A stretch of DNA of 64,000 nucleotides from Fundidesulfovibrio putealis DSM 16056 (GCF_000429325.1 NZ_AUBQ01000003.1:372001-436000); one strand, 5' to 3'. Numbered from the stretch's first letter, positions 18,021 to 27,967 are shown. The notes: generated by a model from the letters alone, not told the origin. Numbers and translations are program-made.

Positions 18021-18602
18021 CTACTCGTCTTTCGCCAGCAGCTCGGCCAGCTTGTCGGCGCAGTGGCTGACGCACTGCTCAAGCCCTGCCGCGTCGGTGC
18101 AGACGCTGAAATCGCAGGCTTTCATGTAGAGGGGGGCGCGCTCGGCGTAGACATCGGCCAGCGAATGGCCGTCCGGGCGCACGAAGGCCCGGCCGGTGGC
18201 GTCCTTCACGCGGTCCAGGAAGGTGTCCAGCTCGATGTGCAGATGGATGACCGGCCCAAGCGCCTTCAGGCGTTCCATGGCCGCGCGGCTGTACACCACG
18301 CTGCCGCCCGTGGACACCACGGCGCGCTTGACCCCGAGTGTGGCCACCACGGCTTCTTCCACGGCCAGGAAGCCCTTGAGGCCGCGCTCGTCCATGATGG
18401 TCTGGAGGGGCTGACCCAGGGTGGCCTCGATGAGGCGGTCGGTGTCCAGGTGCGCCCAGCCCAGGCGGCGGGCCAAGGCCCGGCCCAGCGTGGATTTGCC
18501 CGCACCGGCGATGCCGATGAGGCTCACGCACCGCTCGTCGGAGACGCGCCCCATGGGTGCGAATGTTGCGGTGGCTTGGGAGCGCGGTTCCAGGTTCGTC
18601 AT
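18021..18602 (-). CDS. Shikimate kinase-like protein
   Basis: 193 aa. P-loop GIAGAGKST (30-38), DTDRLIEATLG (substrate-binding region with DTD), STGGSVVY (GG motif), and AFVRPDGHSLADVYAERAPLY (lid and adenine region) follow in the order seen in shikimate kinases. The predicted reaction is ATP-dependent phosphorylation of shikimate at O3 in aromatic amino acid synthesis. It is alone rather than next to aroB, and some kinases of this fold use other small alcohols, so the substrate is inferred. Confidence 0.8.
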   Translation of the reverse strand: MTNLEPRSQATATFAPMGRVSDERCVSLIGIAGAGKSTLGRALARRLGWAHLDTDRLIEATLGQPLQTIMDERGLKGFLAVEEAVVATLGVKRAVVSTGGSVVYSRAAMERLKALGPVIHLHIELDTFLDRVKDATGRAFVRPDGHSLADVYAERAPLYMKACDFSVCTDAAGLEQCVSHCADKLAELLAKDE

Positions 18603-18781
18603 GTCGTATCGGGCTGGTCCGGCCCAGGGTGCGGGTTGAAAAAAGCCCGCGCGGGCGCATGTCCGCGCGGGCCGTCAAGGCATAATGGCGAATGTTCGGG
18701 CCGGGCGCAACAGGAGGCTTTCGGTGTCGGCACTCCAAGCCACCCTTGCATGGCGCTCACACAATACGTTCAAACGATGTA

Positions 18782-18845
18782 CAAACCCAAACCAAGAGAA
18801 CCATTGATTTTGTTTGTGAAAAACATGTTCATGTTTTTCACAAAC
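18782..18845 (-). repeat. Post-stop hairpin element (family 2), copy 1, after livF
   Basis: Perfect 16-bp inverted repeat (GTTTGTGAAAAACATG, 2-nt centre, complement) at 18812-18845, beginning 8 nt after the livF stop in livF orientation. It is followed by AAAATCAATGGTTCTCTTGG and GTTTGGGTT. No T-tract follows the hairpin. Flanking sequence is shared with copies at 38643 and 63763. Confidence 0.85.
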
Positions 18846-18852
18846 GCGGCTG

Positions 18853-19574
<722 letters not shown>

Positions 19575-19575
<1 letters not shown>

Positions 19576-20342
19576 CAGATGGCCTCGTCTCCCAGATAGG
19601 CTTTTATGACCGTGGGATTGTTGCGGATGTCTTCGGGGGTGCCCTCGGCGATGGTTGCGCCGAAATCGATGACCTTGATCCACTTGCACAGGCTCATGAC
19701 CACGGTCATCTGGTGTTCGATCATCCAGATGGCCAGGTCGAACTCCTTGTGGATCCACTCGATGAGCTTGATGAGCTCAACCACGTCTGTGGAGGGCAGA
19801 CCAGCAGCGGGCTCGTCCAGCAGGAGGAGCTTGGGCTTGGTGGACAGCGCGCGGGCGATCTCCACCTTGCGCTGCACGCCGTAGGACAGGTTGGGAGGGT
19901 ACTCGTTGGCCAGATCCTTCATGCCCATGAACTCAAGCAGCTCCATGGCCGTGTGCTCGATCTTGGCCTCACGGTCGGCGTAGCGGCGCGTGCGCAGCAG
20001 CGAATCCATGAGCGAGTACCCCAGGCGCGCATGCTGGCTGACCCGGATGTTGTCGAGCACGGTCATGTCGTTCCAGAGGCGGATGTTCTGGAAGGTGCGC
20101 GCCACGCCAAGCGAGGTGACCTGATGGGGCTTCATGCCCTTGGTGTCCACGCCGTTTATGGTGATGGAGCCCGACGTCGGCTGGTAGAAGCCGCTGACCA
20201 GGTTGAACACCGTGGTCTTGCCTGCACCGTTGGGGCCGATGAGCGCGTTGAGTTCGCGGCCTTCGAGGTTCACCTCGAAGTCGTTGACCGCGATCAGCCC
20301 GCCGAAACGCTGGGTGAGTTCTTTTATTTCGAGCAGGGCCAT
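19575..20342 (-). CDS. livG: Branched-chain amino acid ABC transporter ATP-binding protein LivG
   Basis: 255 aa from MALLEIKELTQRFGG. Walker A GPNGAGKTTVFNLVSGFY, signature LSYGVQRKVEIARAL and Walker B LLLLDEPAAGLPSTD can be read directly. LivG-type proteins have the longer region between Walker A and signature seen here. The start lies 2 nt after the livM stop and the end overlaps the livF start, so it is translationally coupled within the liv operon. Confidence 0.95.
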
Positions 20343-20344
20343 GG

Positions 20345-21379
20345 CTATTTGAACCTGTAGAAGCGCTTGAGTTTGGGGAAGAGGTCCGACAGCTCGCGGT
20401 TGCCCATGAGCCCCTCGGGCCGAAACTGCATCAGCAGGATGAGCCCCATGGGGATCACCACCCACTTGAGGGTCTGGGGCAGGTGCATGACGTCCAGCGT
20501 GGGTTTGAGCGCCTCGACCAGCACCCAGTACAGGATGGCCGACATCACCGAGCCGCTGAGCGATCCCATGCCGCCCAGGTACACCATGAGCAGGCAGGCC
20601 GTGGACAGCTCGATGCCGAACATCTTGGGGTCGATGTAGCTGACCATGTACGCGAACAGCCCCCCCGCCAGCCCCGCGAGGCCTGAGGACAGCATGAAGG
20701 CGATGAGCTTCATGCGGTTGGTGTTCACGCTCATGATCTCGGCGGCGACCTCGTCCTGGTGGATGGCCATGACGCCCTTGCCGTAGGTGGAGTACACGAA
20801 ACGGCGGATGAGCCAAACCGTGAACACCACGCTTGCGAAGATCCACAGGAGCATCCAGGGCAGCTTGGCCACGGTCTCCATGCCCTCCACCAGCTTGCCC
20901 ATGCCCATAAAGCCGCGCGGGCCGCCAACGGCGTCGATGTTCTGGATGGCGCTCTTGATGATGTAGCCCGCCGCCAGGGTGATGACCGCCAGATAGTCGC
21001 CGCGCGTCTTGAACGAGGGCACGGCAACAACCACGCCCGCCAGGGCCGCTGCCGCGAAGCCGACGCCCAGGATGATGGGGAAGGCCAGCGGCGTGAGCGA
21101 CATGGGCAGCAGGGGCTGGCCGAACACGGCGTCCGGCACGAAGAGGAACACGCCTGCGATGGAGGAGGCGTAAGCGCCCACGGCCATGAAGCCCGCGTGG
21201 CCGCAGCTGAACTCGCCCATGTAGCCGTTCACCAGGTTCAGGCTGGCGGAAAGGATGATGAAGATGCCCACGTTCATGGCCACCGTGAGCAGGTACTGGC
21301 TGATGAAGCCCACCTGGGCCAGGCCGACCAGCAGAACAAGCAGGGCGCAGAGCGCCGCAGGTACAGTTGCGCGCTGCAT
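20345..21379 (-). CDS. livM: Branched-chain amino acid ABC transporter permease LivM
   Basis: 344 aa inner-membrane permease with about ten hydrophobic segments. FSCGHAGFMAVGAYASSI and the cytoplasmic EAA-like stretch SVNTNRMKLIAFMLSSGLAG are characteristic of LivM. It pairs with LivH to form the membrane channel. It sits between livH (2-nt gap) and livG (2-nt gap) in the operon. Confidence 0.95.
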   Translation of the reverse strand: MQRATVPAALCALLVLLVGLAQVGFISQYLLTVAMNVGIFIILSASLNLVNGYMGEFSCGHAGFMAVGAYASSIAGVFLFVPDAVFGQPLLPMSLTPLAFPIILGVGFAAAALAGVVVAVPSFKTRGDYLAVITLAAGYIIKSAIQNIDAVGGPRGFMGMGKLVEGMETVAKLPWMLLWIFASVVFTVWLIRRFVYSTYGKGVMAIHQDEVAAEIMSVNTNRMKLIAFMLSSGLAGLAGGLFAYMVSYIDPKMFGIELSTACLLMVYLGGMGSLSGSVMSAILYWVLVEALKPTLDVMHLPQTLKWVVIPMGLILLMQFRPEGLMGNRELSDLFPKLKRFYRFK

Positions 21380-21381
21380 GA

Positions 21382-22326
21382 TTAGATCTTGGTGGTTTGG
21401 GGCCTGCCGAACAGTCCCGTGGGTTTGATGGTCAGGATGATGAGCAGGATGGAGAAGCTCACCAGGTCGCGCATTTCAGGCTTGATGAAGGGGATGAAGT
21501 CGCTGGAGACCACCACCGCCACTTCCAGGAAGGCCATGATGAAGCCGCCGATGAAGGCTCCCCGGATGTCGCCGATGCCGCCCACGACGGCCGCCACGAA
21601 GGCTTTCCAGCCCACCAGCGCGCCCATGAAGGGGTCGAGCACGGGAAAGTTCATAGAGTAGAGGAGCCCCGCCAGACCTGCCATGCCCGACCCCAGGGAG
21701 AAGGTGAAGATGATCACCACATCCAGGGGGATGCCCATGAGGGGCACGGCGAACTTGTCGTAGGACACGGCGCGCATGGCCATGCCGAGCTTGGTGCGGG
21801 TGACGATCCATTGCAGCAGGGCGAACACCATGAAGCTGGCCACGATGGCCACCAGCTTGGTAAGGGTGATGGTCGCGCCGCCGAACTCGAAGAGCACCCT
21901 GGGCATGAGCGTGGGGAAGGAGAGCCTGCTGGTGCCCATGAGCGACAGGTTGCCGTACTCCAGCACGATGCCCATCATGAGCGCCGTGATGACCAGATAC
22001 AGCCTGTTCGCGCCTTTGAGCCTAAGCGGCTTGTAGGCCACCCGCTCGATGAACACCCCCACCGATGCCGTGAGCACCATGGTCAGGGGTATCGTGGCTG
22101 CGAGCACCACCCACTTGTTTATGCCGGGCGGGAAGATGCCGTACTGGCCCATGATGGTGGTGGCGGCAAAGAAGGCGATGTAGGCGCCGACCATGAAGAT
22201 GTCGCCGTGGGCGAAGTTGATGAGCAGCAGCACGCCGTAGACCAGGCAATAGCCCAGGGCGATGAGGGAGTAATAGCTCCCGAGCTGCAGCGCGTTCAAT
22301 GCCTGCTGAAGAAGGGTGTCGAGCAT
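21382..22326 (-). CDS. livH: Branched-chain amino acid ABC transporter permease LivH
   Basis: 314 aa from MLDTLLQQALNALQLG, with RBS GGGACAGGA. The frame is open 28 codons further but that segment is intergenic in character. LIALGYCLVYGVLLLINFAHGDIFM is the LivH signature region. It forms the heterodimeric permease with LivM. The gap from livK (about 97 nt) is the only sizeable one in the operon, common where the binding-protein transcript is more abundant. Confidence 0.95.
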   Translation of the reverse strand: MLDTLLQQALNALQLGSYYSLIALGYCLVYGVLLLINFAHGDIFMVGAYIAFFAATTIMGQYGIFPPGINKWVVLAATIPLTMVLTASVGVFIERVAYKPLRLKGANRLYLVITALMMGIVLEYGNLSLMGTSRLSFPTLMPRVLFEFGGATITLTKLVAIVASFMVFALLQWIVTRTKLGMAMRAVSYDKFAVPLMGIPLDVVIIFTFSLGSGMAGLAGLLYSMNFPVLDPFMGALVGWKAFVAAVVGGIGDIRGAFIGGFIMAFLEVAVVVSSDFIPFIKPEMRDLVSFSILLIILTIKPTGLFGRPQTTKI

Positions 22327-22423
22327 GTCCTGTCCCAAGTCTACTGATTGTGAGGCGAAGAAACCACTCGGCGCGAAAGGGGCGCGCGCGTGCGAACCGC
22401 GCGCGCCCATGTGTTCTTTACGG

Positions 22424-23587
22424 TTACGGGCAGACGGATTCGTGGAAGGTGAATTCGCCCTTGTCGTTGATCTTGACGATCACGGCGCACTTGATGGGGT
22501 CGCCGGTCTTGCCGTCGAAGCCCATCTTGCCGGTGACGCCGTCGAAGCCGCGGATGGAGGCCATGGCGGTGCGCAGGGCTTCGCGGTCCTTGGCGAGGTC
22601 GCCGGAGGGAGCGCCCATCTTCTGGGCGGCGGCCAGCACCAGACCGGCGGCGTCCCAGGTCAGGGCGGCGACGTCGTCGGGGGTTTCCTTGTACTTGGCG
22701 TTGAAGGCGTCGATGAACTCCTTGGTGGCGCCCTTCGCGCCGGCGGCGGCGTAGTGGGTCACGAAGTACTGGCCCTTGCAGTCGTCGCCGCACAGGGTCA
22801 TGAGTTCAGCGGAGCCCCAGGAGTCGGAACCCAGGATGGGGCCCTTGAAGCCAAGCTCGCGGGCCTGCTTCACGATCAGGGGCACTTCGTTGTAGTACTG
22901 GGGGACGAAGAGCACGTCGGGCTTGCCCTTGATGATCTTGGTCAGCTGGGCGGAGAAGTCCACGTCCTTGGTGGTGAAGGTCTCGAAGGACACCACGGAG
23001 CCGGCTCCGTTGATTTCCTCGAAGGACTTCTTGAAGAACTCGGAGATGCCCTTGCTGTAGTCCTGGTCGACGGCGAAGAGGACGGCGGCCTTCTTGGCCT
23101 TCAGCTCGCCGGAGGCGAACTTGGCGGCGGTGGGGCCCTGGAAGTCGTCCAGGAAGCAGGCGCGGAATACGTAGGGGCGGTCGAGGGTGGTTTTGGGGTT
23201 GGTGGACCAGCCGGAGACCATGACGGTCTTGTTCTTGTTGGCGACTTCGCCGCCGGGGATGGCGCGGCCGGAGCCCTGGGGGCCGACCATGGCCAGGACC
23301 TTCTCGCCCTCGATCAGCTTGAGCGCGGCGTTCACGGCGGATTCGGCCTTGGCCTCGTTGTCCACGTAAACGAAGTCCAGCATGTACTTCTTGCCGGCCA
23401 CTTCGAGCCCTCCGGCCTTGTTGACCTTCTCCTTGAGCATCTCTGCGGCGTTCTTGCTCATCTCGCCCACCTTCGGGATGTCGCCGGTGAGAGGGATGTT
23501 GAAGCCGATTTTGATGGTGTCAGCGCCGAAGGCGGCCGCCGGGAAGGCGAAAGCCGCGACAAGCAAGGCAACGAGGAGTTTTTTCAT
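22424..23587 (-). CDS. livK: Branched-chain amino acid ABC transporter substrate-binding protein LivK
   Basis: 387 aa from MKKLLVALLVAAFAF, with AGGAG 10 nt upstream; the start gives a clean signal peptide ending AAAFGA. The mature part is a type I periplasmic binding protein (TIKIGFNIPLTGDIPKVGEM at its start, ALVGP-like AMVGPQGSGRA, SDSWGSAELM). It captures Leu/Ile/Val or related ligands in the periplasm for LivHMGF. It is the first gene of the operon. Several other family members bind amides or aromatic acids, so specificity is not certain. Confidence 0.93.
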   Translation of the reverse strand: MKKLLVALLVAAFAFPAAAFGADTIKIGFNIPLTGDIPKVGEMSKNAAEMLKEKVNKAGGLEVAGKKYMLDFVYVDNEAKAESAVNAALKLIEGEKVLAMVGPQGSGRAIPGGEVANKNKTVMVSGWSTNPKTTLDRPYVFRACFLDDFQGPTAAKFASGELKAKKAAVLFAVDQDYSKGISEFFKKSFEEINGAGSVVSFETFTTKDVDFSAQLTKIIKGKPDVLFVPQYYNEVPLIVKQARELGFKGPILGSDSWGSAELMTLCGDDCKGQYFVTHYAAAGAKGATKEFIDAFNAKYKETPDDVAALTWDAAGLVLAAAQKMGAPSGDLAKDREALRTAMASIRGFDGVTGKMGFDGKTGDPIKCAVIVKINDKGEFTFHESVCP

Positions 23588-23995
23588 TCCGACCGCTCCT
23601 GTGGTTGAGGTTGCGGGACTGTCCGACAAGAGGCCACTCCAGGAAACACAAGCCACGCTCGGGTGGCCGGGAACCCTATAACGCACCCAATCAGGAAAAA
23701 AAAGACAAAATTGCAAAAACTGCATCGTTCCGCTGAGCGGACTTTCAAAAATGCCGCACTTGTACGCGCGCGTCGCACCTGTCAGGCCGGGCGGACTCGA
23801 AAGCGGGTCCGCAGAGGGTCCGTCGGAGGCGGCCAGGGCAGGGAAGCGGTCACTTCAGATACCCTGGAACGTGTTTCCTGGCAACTACAACCCTTTGGAA
23901 TCTTGCGGCGTTGTCTTCGGAGGCCGTTTTGGGTATGCAGGGCAGCCGATTCGACGATGCGGGCGGCTTAAGGCAATCTTCGAGGAGAACCATCC
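23588..23995. other. Divergent intergenic region between livK and gmhA
   Basis: 408 nt. It includes an A/T-rich segment around 23695-23725 that could hold the livK promoter, and the gmhA RBS (GAGGAGAACC) at the right edge. No gene or clear operator was seen. Confidence 0.4.
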
Positions 23996-24613
23996 ATGTC
24001 CAGCGACGCCTTGGAACTCGTGCACGACTATGCCCGCGAGGGCACGGAGCTGCGCGAACGCTTCTTCAGGGACAACGCGCAGGCCGTCGTCACCGTGGGG
24101 CGCACCCTGGCCCTGTGCCTGGCCAAGGGCGGAAAGATCCTCTTCTGCGGCAACGGCGGGTCCGCCGCCGACGCCCAGCATCTGGCTGCGGAGTTCGTCA
24201 ACCGCTTCCAGCTGGAGCGCCCGCCGCTTCCCGCCATCGCCCTGACCACGGACACCTCCATCCTGACCGCCATCGGCAACGATTACGGTTTCGACCAGGT
24301 GTTTTCCAAACAGGTCCAGGCGCTCGGGCAGCCCGGCGACGTGCTGGTGGGCATCACCACCTCCGGCAACAGCCCCAACGTGGTGGCAGCCATGCGCGTC
24401 GCGCGCGACAAGGGCCTGACCACCATCGCCATGACCGGCAAGAACGGCGAGGTCGTCCAGTTCAGCGACCTGGCCATCCTGGTGCCGAGCACGGTCACGG
24501 CCCTGGTGCAGGAGATCCACATCGCCTGCGGACATCTGATGTGCAAACTGACCGACCATTACCTTTTCGAGGCCGTGGTGGAGCTCAAGCCCTACCTGGA
24601 CGCCACGCCCTAG
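23996..24613 (+). CDS. gmhA: Phosphoheptose isomerase (sedoheptulose 7-phosphate isomerase)
   Basis: 205 aa SIS-domain protein. FCGNGGSAADAQHLAAEFVN is the GmhA signature, with ALTTDTSILTAIGND, ITTSGNSPNVV and a C-terminal EIHIACGHLMCKLTD. It converts sedoheptulose 7-phosphate to D-glycero-manno-heptose 7-phosphate, the first step of ADP-heptose synthesis for the LPS inner core. RBS is GAGGAG. It is not next to other heptose genes. Confidence 0.95.
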   Translation: MSSDALELVHDYAREGTELRERFFRDNAQAVVTVGRTLALCLAKGGKILFCGNGGSAADAQHLAAEFVNRFQLERPPLPAIALTTDTSILTAIGNDYGFDQVFSKQVQALGQPGDVLVGITTSGNSPNVVAAMRVARDKGLTTIAMTGKNGEVVQFSDLAILVPSTVTALVQEIHIACGHLMCKLTDHYLFEAVVELKPYLDATP

Positions 24614-24673
24614 CGAGGCGTTCCCGCACGCCCGCTTCTTGTGAAGTGAAAAGGGCAAGAGTAGTATGATTAC

Positions 24674-24703
24674 CCCTGAAAAGCATGTTCATGTTTTTCA
24701 GGG
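24674..24703. repeat. Hairpin of repeat family 2, isolated copy
   Basis: 14-bp inverted repeat CCCTGAAAAGCATG with a 2-nt centre and its near-complement (one G-T wobble). It has the same CATGTTCATG core as family 2 but lacks the conserved flank and lies 60 nt after gmhA, upstream of the FmdB gene. Confidence 0.7.
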
Positions 24704-24737
24704 ATGCGACACCAGCGCGCCTCAAGGAGCGACCGAC

Positions 24738-24980
24738 ATGCCTATCTACGAATTCCGCTGCGAAAGCTGCGGAGAGGATTTCGAGGAACTCGTCTTCGGC
24801 GGGGCCACGCCTCCCTGCCCCAAGTGCGCCTCCGAGAAGGTGCACAAGCTCATGAGCGCCTGCCGCCACAGCGCCGGGCACAACCCCGGCGGCTACCAGG
24901 GCAACACCATCCCCGCACCGCGCGCCGGTGGCGGCGGATGCGCCGGATGTTCCGGCGGGAGCTGCTCCACGTGCAAATGA
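24738..24980 (+). CDS. FmdB family zinc-ribbon protein
   Basis: 80 aa from MPIYEFRCESCGEDFEELV, with AAGGAG upstream. FmdB-type zinc ribbon: CESCG and, 20 residues on, CPKC. A Gly/Cys-rich tail CAGCSGGSCSTCK follows. The family is a putative regulatory or metal-binding small protein, common upstream of unrelated genes. Its stop overlaps the hemC start as ATGA, so both are co-translated. Confidence 0.9.
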   Translation: MPIYEFRCESCGEDFEELVFGGATPPCPKCASEKVHKLMSACRHSAGHNPGGYQGNTIPAPRAGGGGCAGCSGGSCSTCK

Positions 24981-25903
24981 ACATCACCATCGCCACGCGC
25001 GGCAGCAAGCTGGCCCTCTGGCAGGCCAATCACATCAAGGCCCTGCTGGAAGGCCGACACGCCGGTCTTTCCGTCTCCCTGCTCATCCTCAAGACCCAGG
25101 GCGACAAGATTCTGGACGTCCCCCTGGCCAAGGTGGGCGGCAAGGGCCTGTTCGTGAAGGAGATCGAGGACGCCCTGGCCGACAAGCGCGCCGACCTGGC
25201 CATCCACTCCATGAAGGACGTCCCCGTGGAGCGTCTCGCGGGCCTGACCCTGGGGGCCATCCCCGAGCGCGAGGACCACGCGGACATGCTCCTCTCCAAG
25301 ACCTTCCAGAGTCTCGCCGAGCTGCCCCAGGGCGCGACCATCGGCACCTCCAGCCTGCGCCGCCAGTCGCAGCTCATGGCGCTTCGCCCGGACCTGAACA
25401 TCCAGATGCTTCGCGGCAACCTGGACACCCGCGTGGGCAAGCTCATGGACGGCCAGTACGACGCCATCGTGGTGGCGGCCGCAGGCCTGAACCGCCTGGG
25501 TCTCACCGCGCCCTGCATGGTGCGCCTTTGCGCGCCGGACTTCCTGCCCGCCGTGGCCCAGGGCGCGCTTGGCATTGAATACCGCGCCGACGACCAGCGC
25601 ATCCGCGACCTCACCGCCTTTCTGGACCACCCCGACACCCGCGACGCCGTCAGCGCCGAGCGCGCCTTCCTGGCGCGCCTGGAGGGCGGCTGCCAGGTGC
25701 CCATCGCGGCCTTCGGGCGCATCGACGGCGGCGACGTGGCCCTGACCGGCCTCGTGGCCGACCCGGACGGCACGGTGATGATCCGCGCCGAGAAGCGAGC
25801 GCCTCGCGCCGAAGCCCAGGCGCTCGGTCGCGTCGTGGCCGAAGAGGTCATGGAGCGCGGGGCGGCGAAGATTCTCGAGGCCGTTTACGGGGCCGGGAAA
25901 TAG
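24977..25903 (+). CDS. hemC: Porphobilinogen deaminase (hydroxymethylbilane synthase)
   Basis: 308 aa from MNITIATRGSKLALWQ. IHSMKDVP, GTSSLRRQSQL and RGNLDTRVGKL are family signatures. The cofactor-anchoring Cys lies in LEGGCQVPIAAFG. It joins four porphobilinogen units into hydroxymethylbilane for haem, sirohaem and cobalamin synthesis in the cytoplasm. Start overlaps fmdB. Confidence 0.97.
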   Translation: MNITIATRGSKLALWQANHIKALLEGRHAGLSVSLLILKTQGDKILDVPLAKVGGKGLFVKEIEDALADKRADLAIHSMKDVPVERLAGLTLGAIPEREDHADMLLSKTFQSLAELPQGATIGTSSLRRQSQLMALRPDLNIQMLRGNLDTRVGKLMDGQYDAIVVAAAGLNRLGLTAPCMVRLCAPDFLPAVAQGALGIEYRADDQRIRDLTAFLDHPDTRDAVSAERAFLARLEGGCQVPIAAFGRIDGGDVALTGLVADPDGTVMIRAEKRAPRAEAQALGRVVAEEVMERGAAKILEAVYGAGK

Positions 25904-25957
25904 TGCGGGACGCCTGCGTGACGCGGGGAGAGAAAAGCGGAGGCAGAAGAATAAGAT

Positions 25958-26010
25958 GCCTCCGGCGGCCAAAGGGACTGAGTCCCTTTGGAATCCCCAG
26001 TAGCTTCGCG
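25958..26010. repeat. Intergenic modular repeat (family 1), copy
   Basis: GCCTCCGGCGGCC then hairpin AAAGGGACTGAGTCCCTTT and GGAATCCCC, ending TAGCTTCGCG. The same modules occur inverted at 27701-27744. Confidence 0.8.
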
Positions 26011-26051
26011 TATCGCCCTGTTACTCTGGAATATTCTGCATGCATGGTCAT

Positions 26052-26073
26052 GAAGCGCGCAAAGCCGCGCTTC
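26052..26073. repeat. Hairpin repeat family 3, copy
   Basis: GAAGCGCGCAAAGCCGCGCT plus TC, an imperfect inverted repeat of 22 nt followed by TTCTTGAAATCGCCG and an inner CGGCGAT. Copies with the same 22-nt core lie at 50244-50265 and 60505-60526 in the other orientation. Confidence 0.8.
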
Positions 26074-26209
26074 ATGCCTGTTTTCTTGAAATCGCCGTCT
26101 TCGGCGATGGCTGGCCGCCGGGATAAGCCGCTTTGGGCGTTCCCGGCGGAACACCCCGCCTCCCCCCGCTCCGGCCCGACCCCGCCTGCACACGACGCGA
26201 AGCGGAAAG

Positions 26210-26262
26210 CCGGGTCCAGGGGAGGCTTCTCCCCTGGCGGGTCCAGGGCGGAGCCCTGGTCT
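26210..26262. repeat. Intergenic modular repeat (family 1), copy
   Basis: CCGGGTCCAGGGGAGGCTTC, TCCCCTGGCGGGTCCAGGGC and GGAGCCCTGG in succession. Together with the preceding CACGACGCGAAGCGG this is about 69 nt nearly identical to the inverted copy at 49708-49792. Confidence 0.8.
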
Positions 26263-26314
26263 TCTCTTCGCCTTCGCCTTTGCCTCTCTCCCTCTCCCCC
26301 CGTGAGCCATCACC

Positions 26315-27682
26315 ATGCCGCGCACTGACAAGCTCCTGTCCGCGCTGTGGGGGCTTACGCTGGCGGCCACGCTGTGGTGCGTGGCGTCGATGGCATTCAC
26401 CAGCGCCTACAAGGCCCACCCGGACGAGAAGGACCACGTGGGCGCTGGCCAGTACTACATGGAGTACTGGGACCCGCCGCAGCCCGGCGATGAGCGCGCC
26501 AGGGGGGCCTACAGCAACTACGGCGTGTCGTATCTGCACCAATTGGACGCGGTGTACTTTTTCGCGGGCAAGTTCGCGCGTGTGGTGAAACCCCTGGCCG
26601 GGGAAGACTATCTGGCCCTGCGGCTGTTCAACGTGGGCATGTTCGCGCTGCTCATGACGTTGTGCTGGCGGATTCCGGCGCGGTATCGGGTTGGAGTGCT
26701 GCCGCTGTTCATCTCGCCGCAGGGTTGGTACGTGTTCAGCTATTTCAACGGCGACGCCCTGCCGTTGGCCCTGAGCTTCATCACCGTGTACCTGTTGGCG
26801 GGTCTTTTGCGGGATGAAGCGCCGGGCGCTGGGGCCGGAACAGGCGAGTCAGCCGTGTCGATGAGGCAGGCGGGACAGACGCGCCGGTTGCTCCTGTTGG
26901 GCGCGACGCTGGGGATGATGTCGATCTCGAAGCAGAATTACTATGTGTATCTGGCGTATTTCGGCGCGTTCTGGGGCTTGGCGGTCTGGCAGTCGCGGCA
27001 GCGGCCCGTACTGCCGCTTCCGAACCTGAGGCAGGCCGGGCTGGCGCTGGCATTGGCAGCGGCCATTTTCGGCGTGCGCTACGGCGTGCACGCCTGGGTG
27101 GTGCGCGATCAGGCCCCGGACGTGGTGGCCAAGGTCGCCGAGCAGTTCGCGGCCGAGGAGTTCAAGCCCTCAAAGCAGGAAAAGGGTGAGGGCTTCTGGG
27201 GTTCGCGCATGCGCTCCAAGGGCGTCACCCTGGTGGAGATGTTCACGGGCGAGTGGAAGTGGCACGTGTTCACCTTCCGCAGCGCCTTCGGCAAGTATGG
27301 CGGCATGGAGATAGAGGCCCCGCTGATCTTCTACCGCTACATCGGCTGGGCGTTCTGGGCCTTCATGGCGCTCCTGGCCGTGAACATGGCCGTGTGCGGG
27401 CGTCAGGCCAGGGAGGCCTGGGGGCTGTGGCTGGTGTTCTCGCTTCTGACCGTGGGGCAGTCGCTCTGGCACTCCTGGACAGCGGACTTCCAGGCGCAGG
27501 GCCGCTACCTGTTCCCGATACTGGCCATGACCGCCTGCCTGATGACGCGCTTTTGCAGCGTCGAGCCCGCCAACCTGACAGCCGCGCGCCTTCGCCTGGG
27601 CCTGTGGGGCCTGGGACTGACGCTGTGGGGCATGTCTCTATGGTCCTTCGTGGCCGTGGGACTCGCTCGCATCCCGAGATAG
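26315..27682 (+). CDS. Polytopic membrane protein, GT-C glycosyltransferase-like
   Basis: 455 aa with about ten hydrophobic segments. The first extracytoplasmic loop, after the first segment, contains AHPDEKDHVGAGQYY; a D/E-rich motif at this place is a hallmark of GT-C enzymes that use lipid-linked sugars. A second loop of about 70 residues follows the WVVRDQAP segment. A role in adding sugars to envelope glycans is plausible but the exact family is uncertain. It has no strong RBS and is flanked by repeats on both sides, so it is transcribed alone. Confidence 0.7.
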   Translation: MPRTDKLLSALWGLTLAATLWCVASMAFTSAYKAHPDEKDHVGAGQYYMEYWDPPQPGDERARGAYSNYGVSYLHQLDAVYFFAGKFARVVKPLAGEDYLALRLFNVGMFALLMTLCWRIPARYRVGVLPLFISPQGWYVFSYFNGDALPLALSFITVYLLAGLLRDEAPGAGAGTGESAVSMRQAGQTRRLLLLGATLGMMSISKQNYYVYLAYFGAFWGLAVWQSRQRPVLPLPNLRQAGLALALAAAIFGVRYGVHAWVVRDQAPDVVAKVAEQFAAEEFKPSKQEKGEGFWGSRMRSKGVTLVEMFTGEWKWHVFTFRSAFGKYGGMEIEAPLIFYRYIGWAFWAFMALLAVNMAVCGRQAREAWGLWLVFSLLTVGQSLWHSWTADFQAQGRYLFPILAMTACLMTRFCSVEPANLTAARLRLGLWGLGLTLWGMSLWSFVAVGLARIPR

Positions 27683-27700
27683 CCGCTGTTTGGCGTACCC

Positions 27701-27744
27701 CATAGGGGATTCCAAAGGGACTTGTCCCTTTGGCCGCCGGAGGC
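27701..27744. repeat. Intergenic modular repeat (family 1), inverted copy
   Basis: GGGGATTCC, hairpin AAAGGGACTTGTCCCTTT, then GGCCGCCGGAGGC: the reverse complement of the module order at 25958-26010. The two copies bracket the GT-C-like gene. Confidence 0.8.
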
Positions 27745-27772
27745 TTTCCCCCACTTCATACTGTCTCGGAAT

Positions 27773-27967
27773 CTAGACCAGTTCGTTGATGACGTGTCCG
27801 ATGATTCCTTCCTGAATCACATGAATCACCTGATCGGCGGGGGGCGTGGGGATGATGACGTGCCCTGGCGGGTGCGCCACGGGGTCGCCCGGCGGGTGCG
27901 CCACGATGGCGTCCGGCGAATGCACAAGGCCATCGTAGGTGGCTATGTGGACCAGACCGTCGTTCAT
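27773..27967 (-). CDS. Small protein of unknown function with internal repeats
   Basis: 64 aa from MNDGLVHIATYDGLVH, with GGAG 8 nt upstream. The sequence repeats itself: DGLVH twice and VAHPPGDP/VAHPPGHV. The C-terminal half is rich in Val, Ile and His (VIHVIQEGIIGHVINELV). There is no signal peptide or metal motif apart from scattered His. Function unknown. It lies downstream of cobT on the same strand, separated by about 90 nt, and may be a read-through gene of that unit. Confidence 0.55.
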   Translation of the reverse strand: MNDGLVHIATYDGLVHSPDAIVAHPPGDPVAHPPGHVIIPTPPADQVIHVIQEGIIGHVINELV

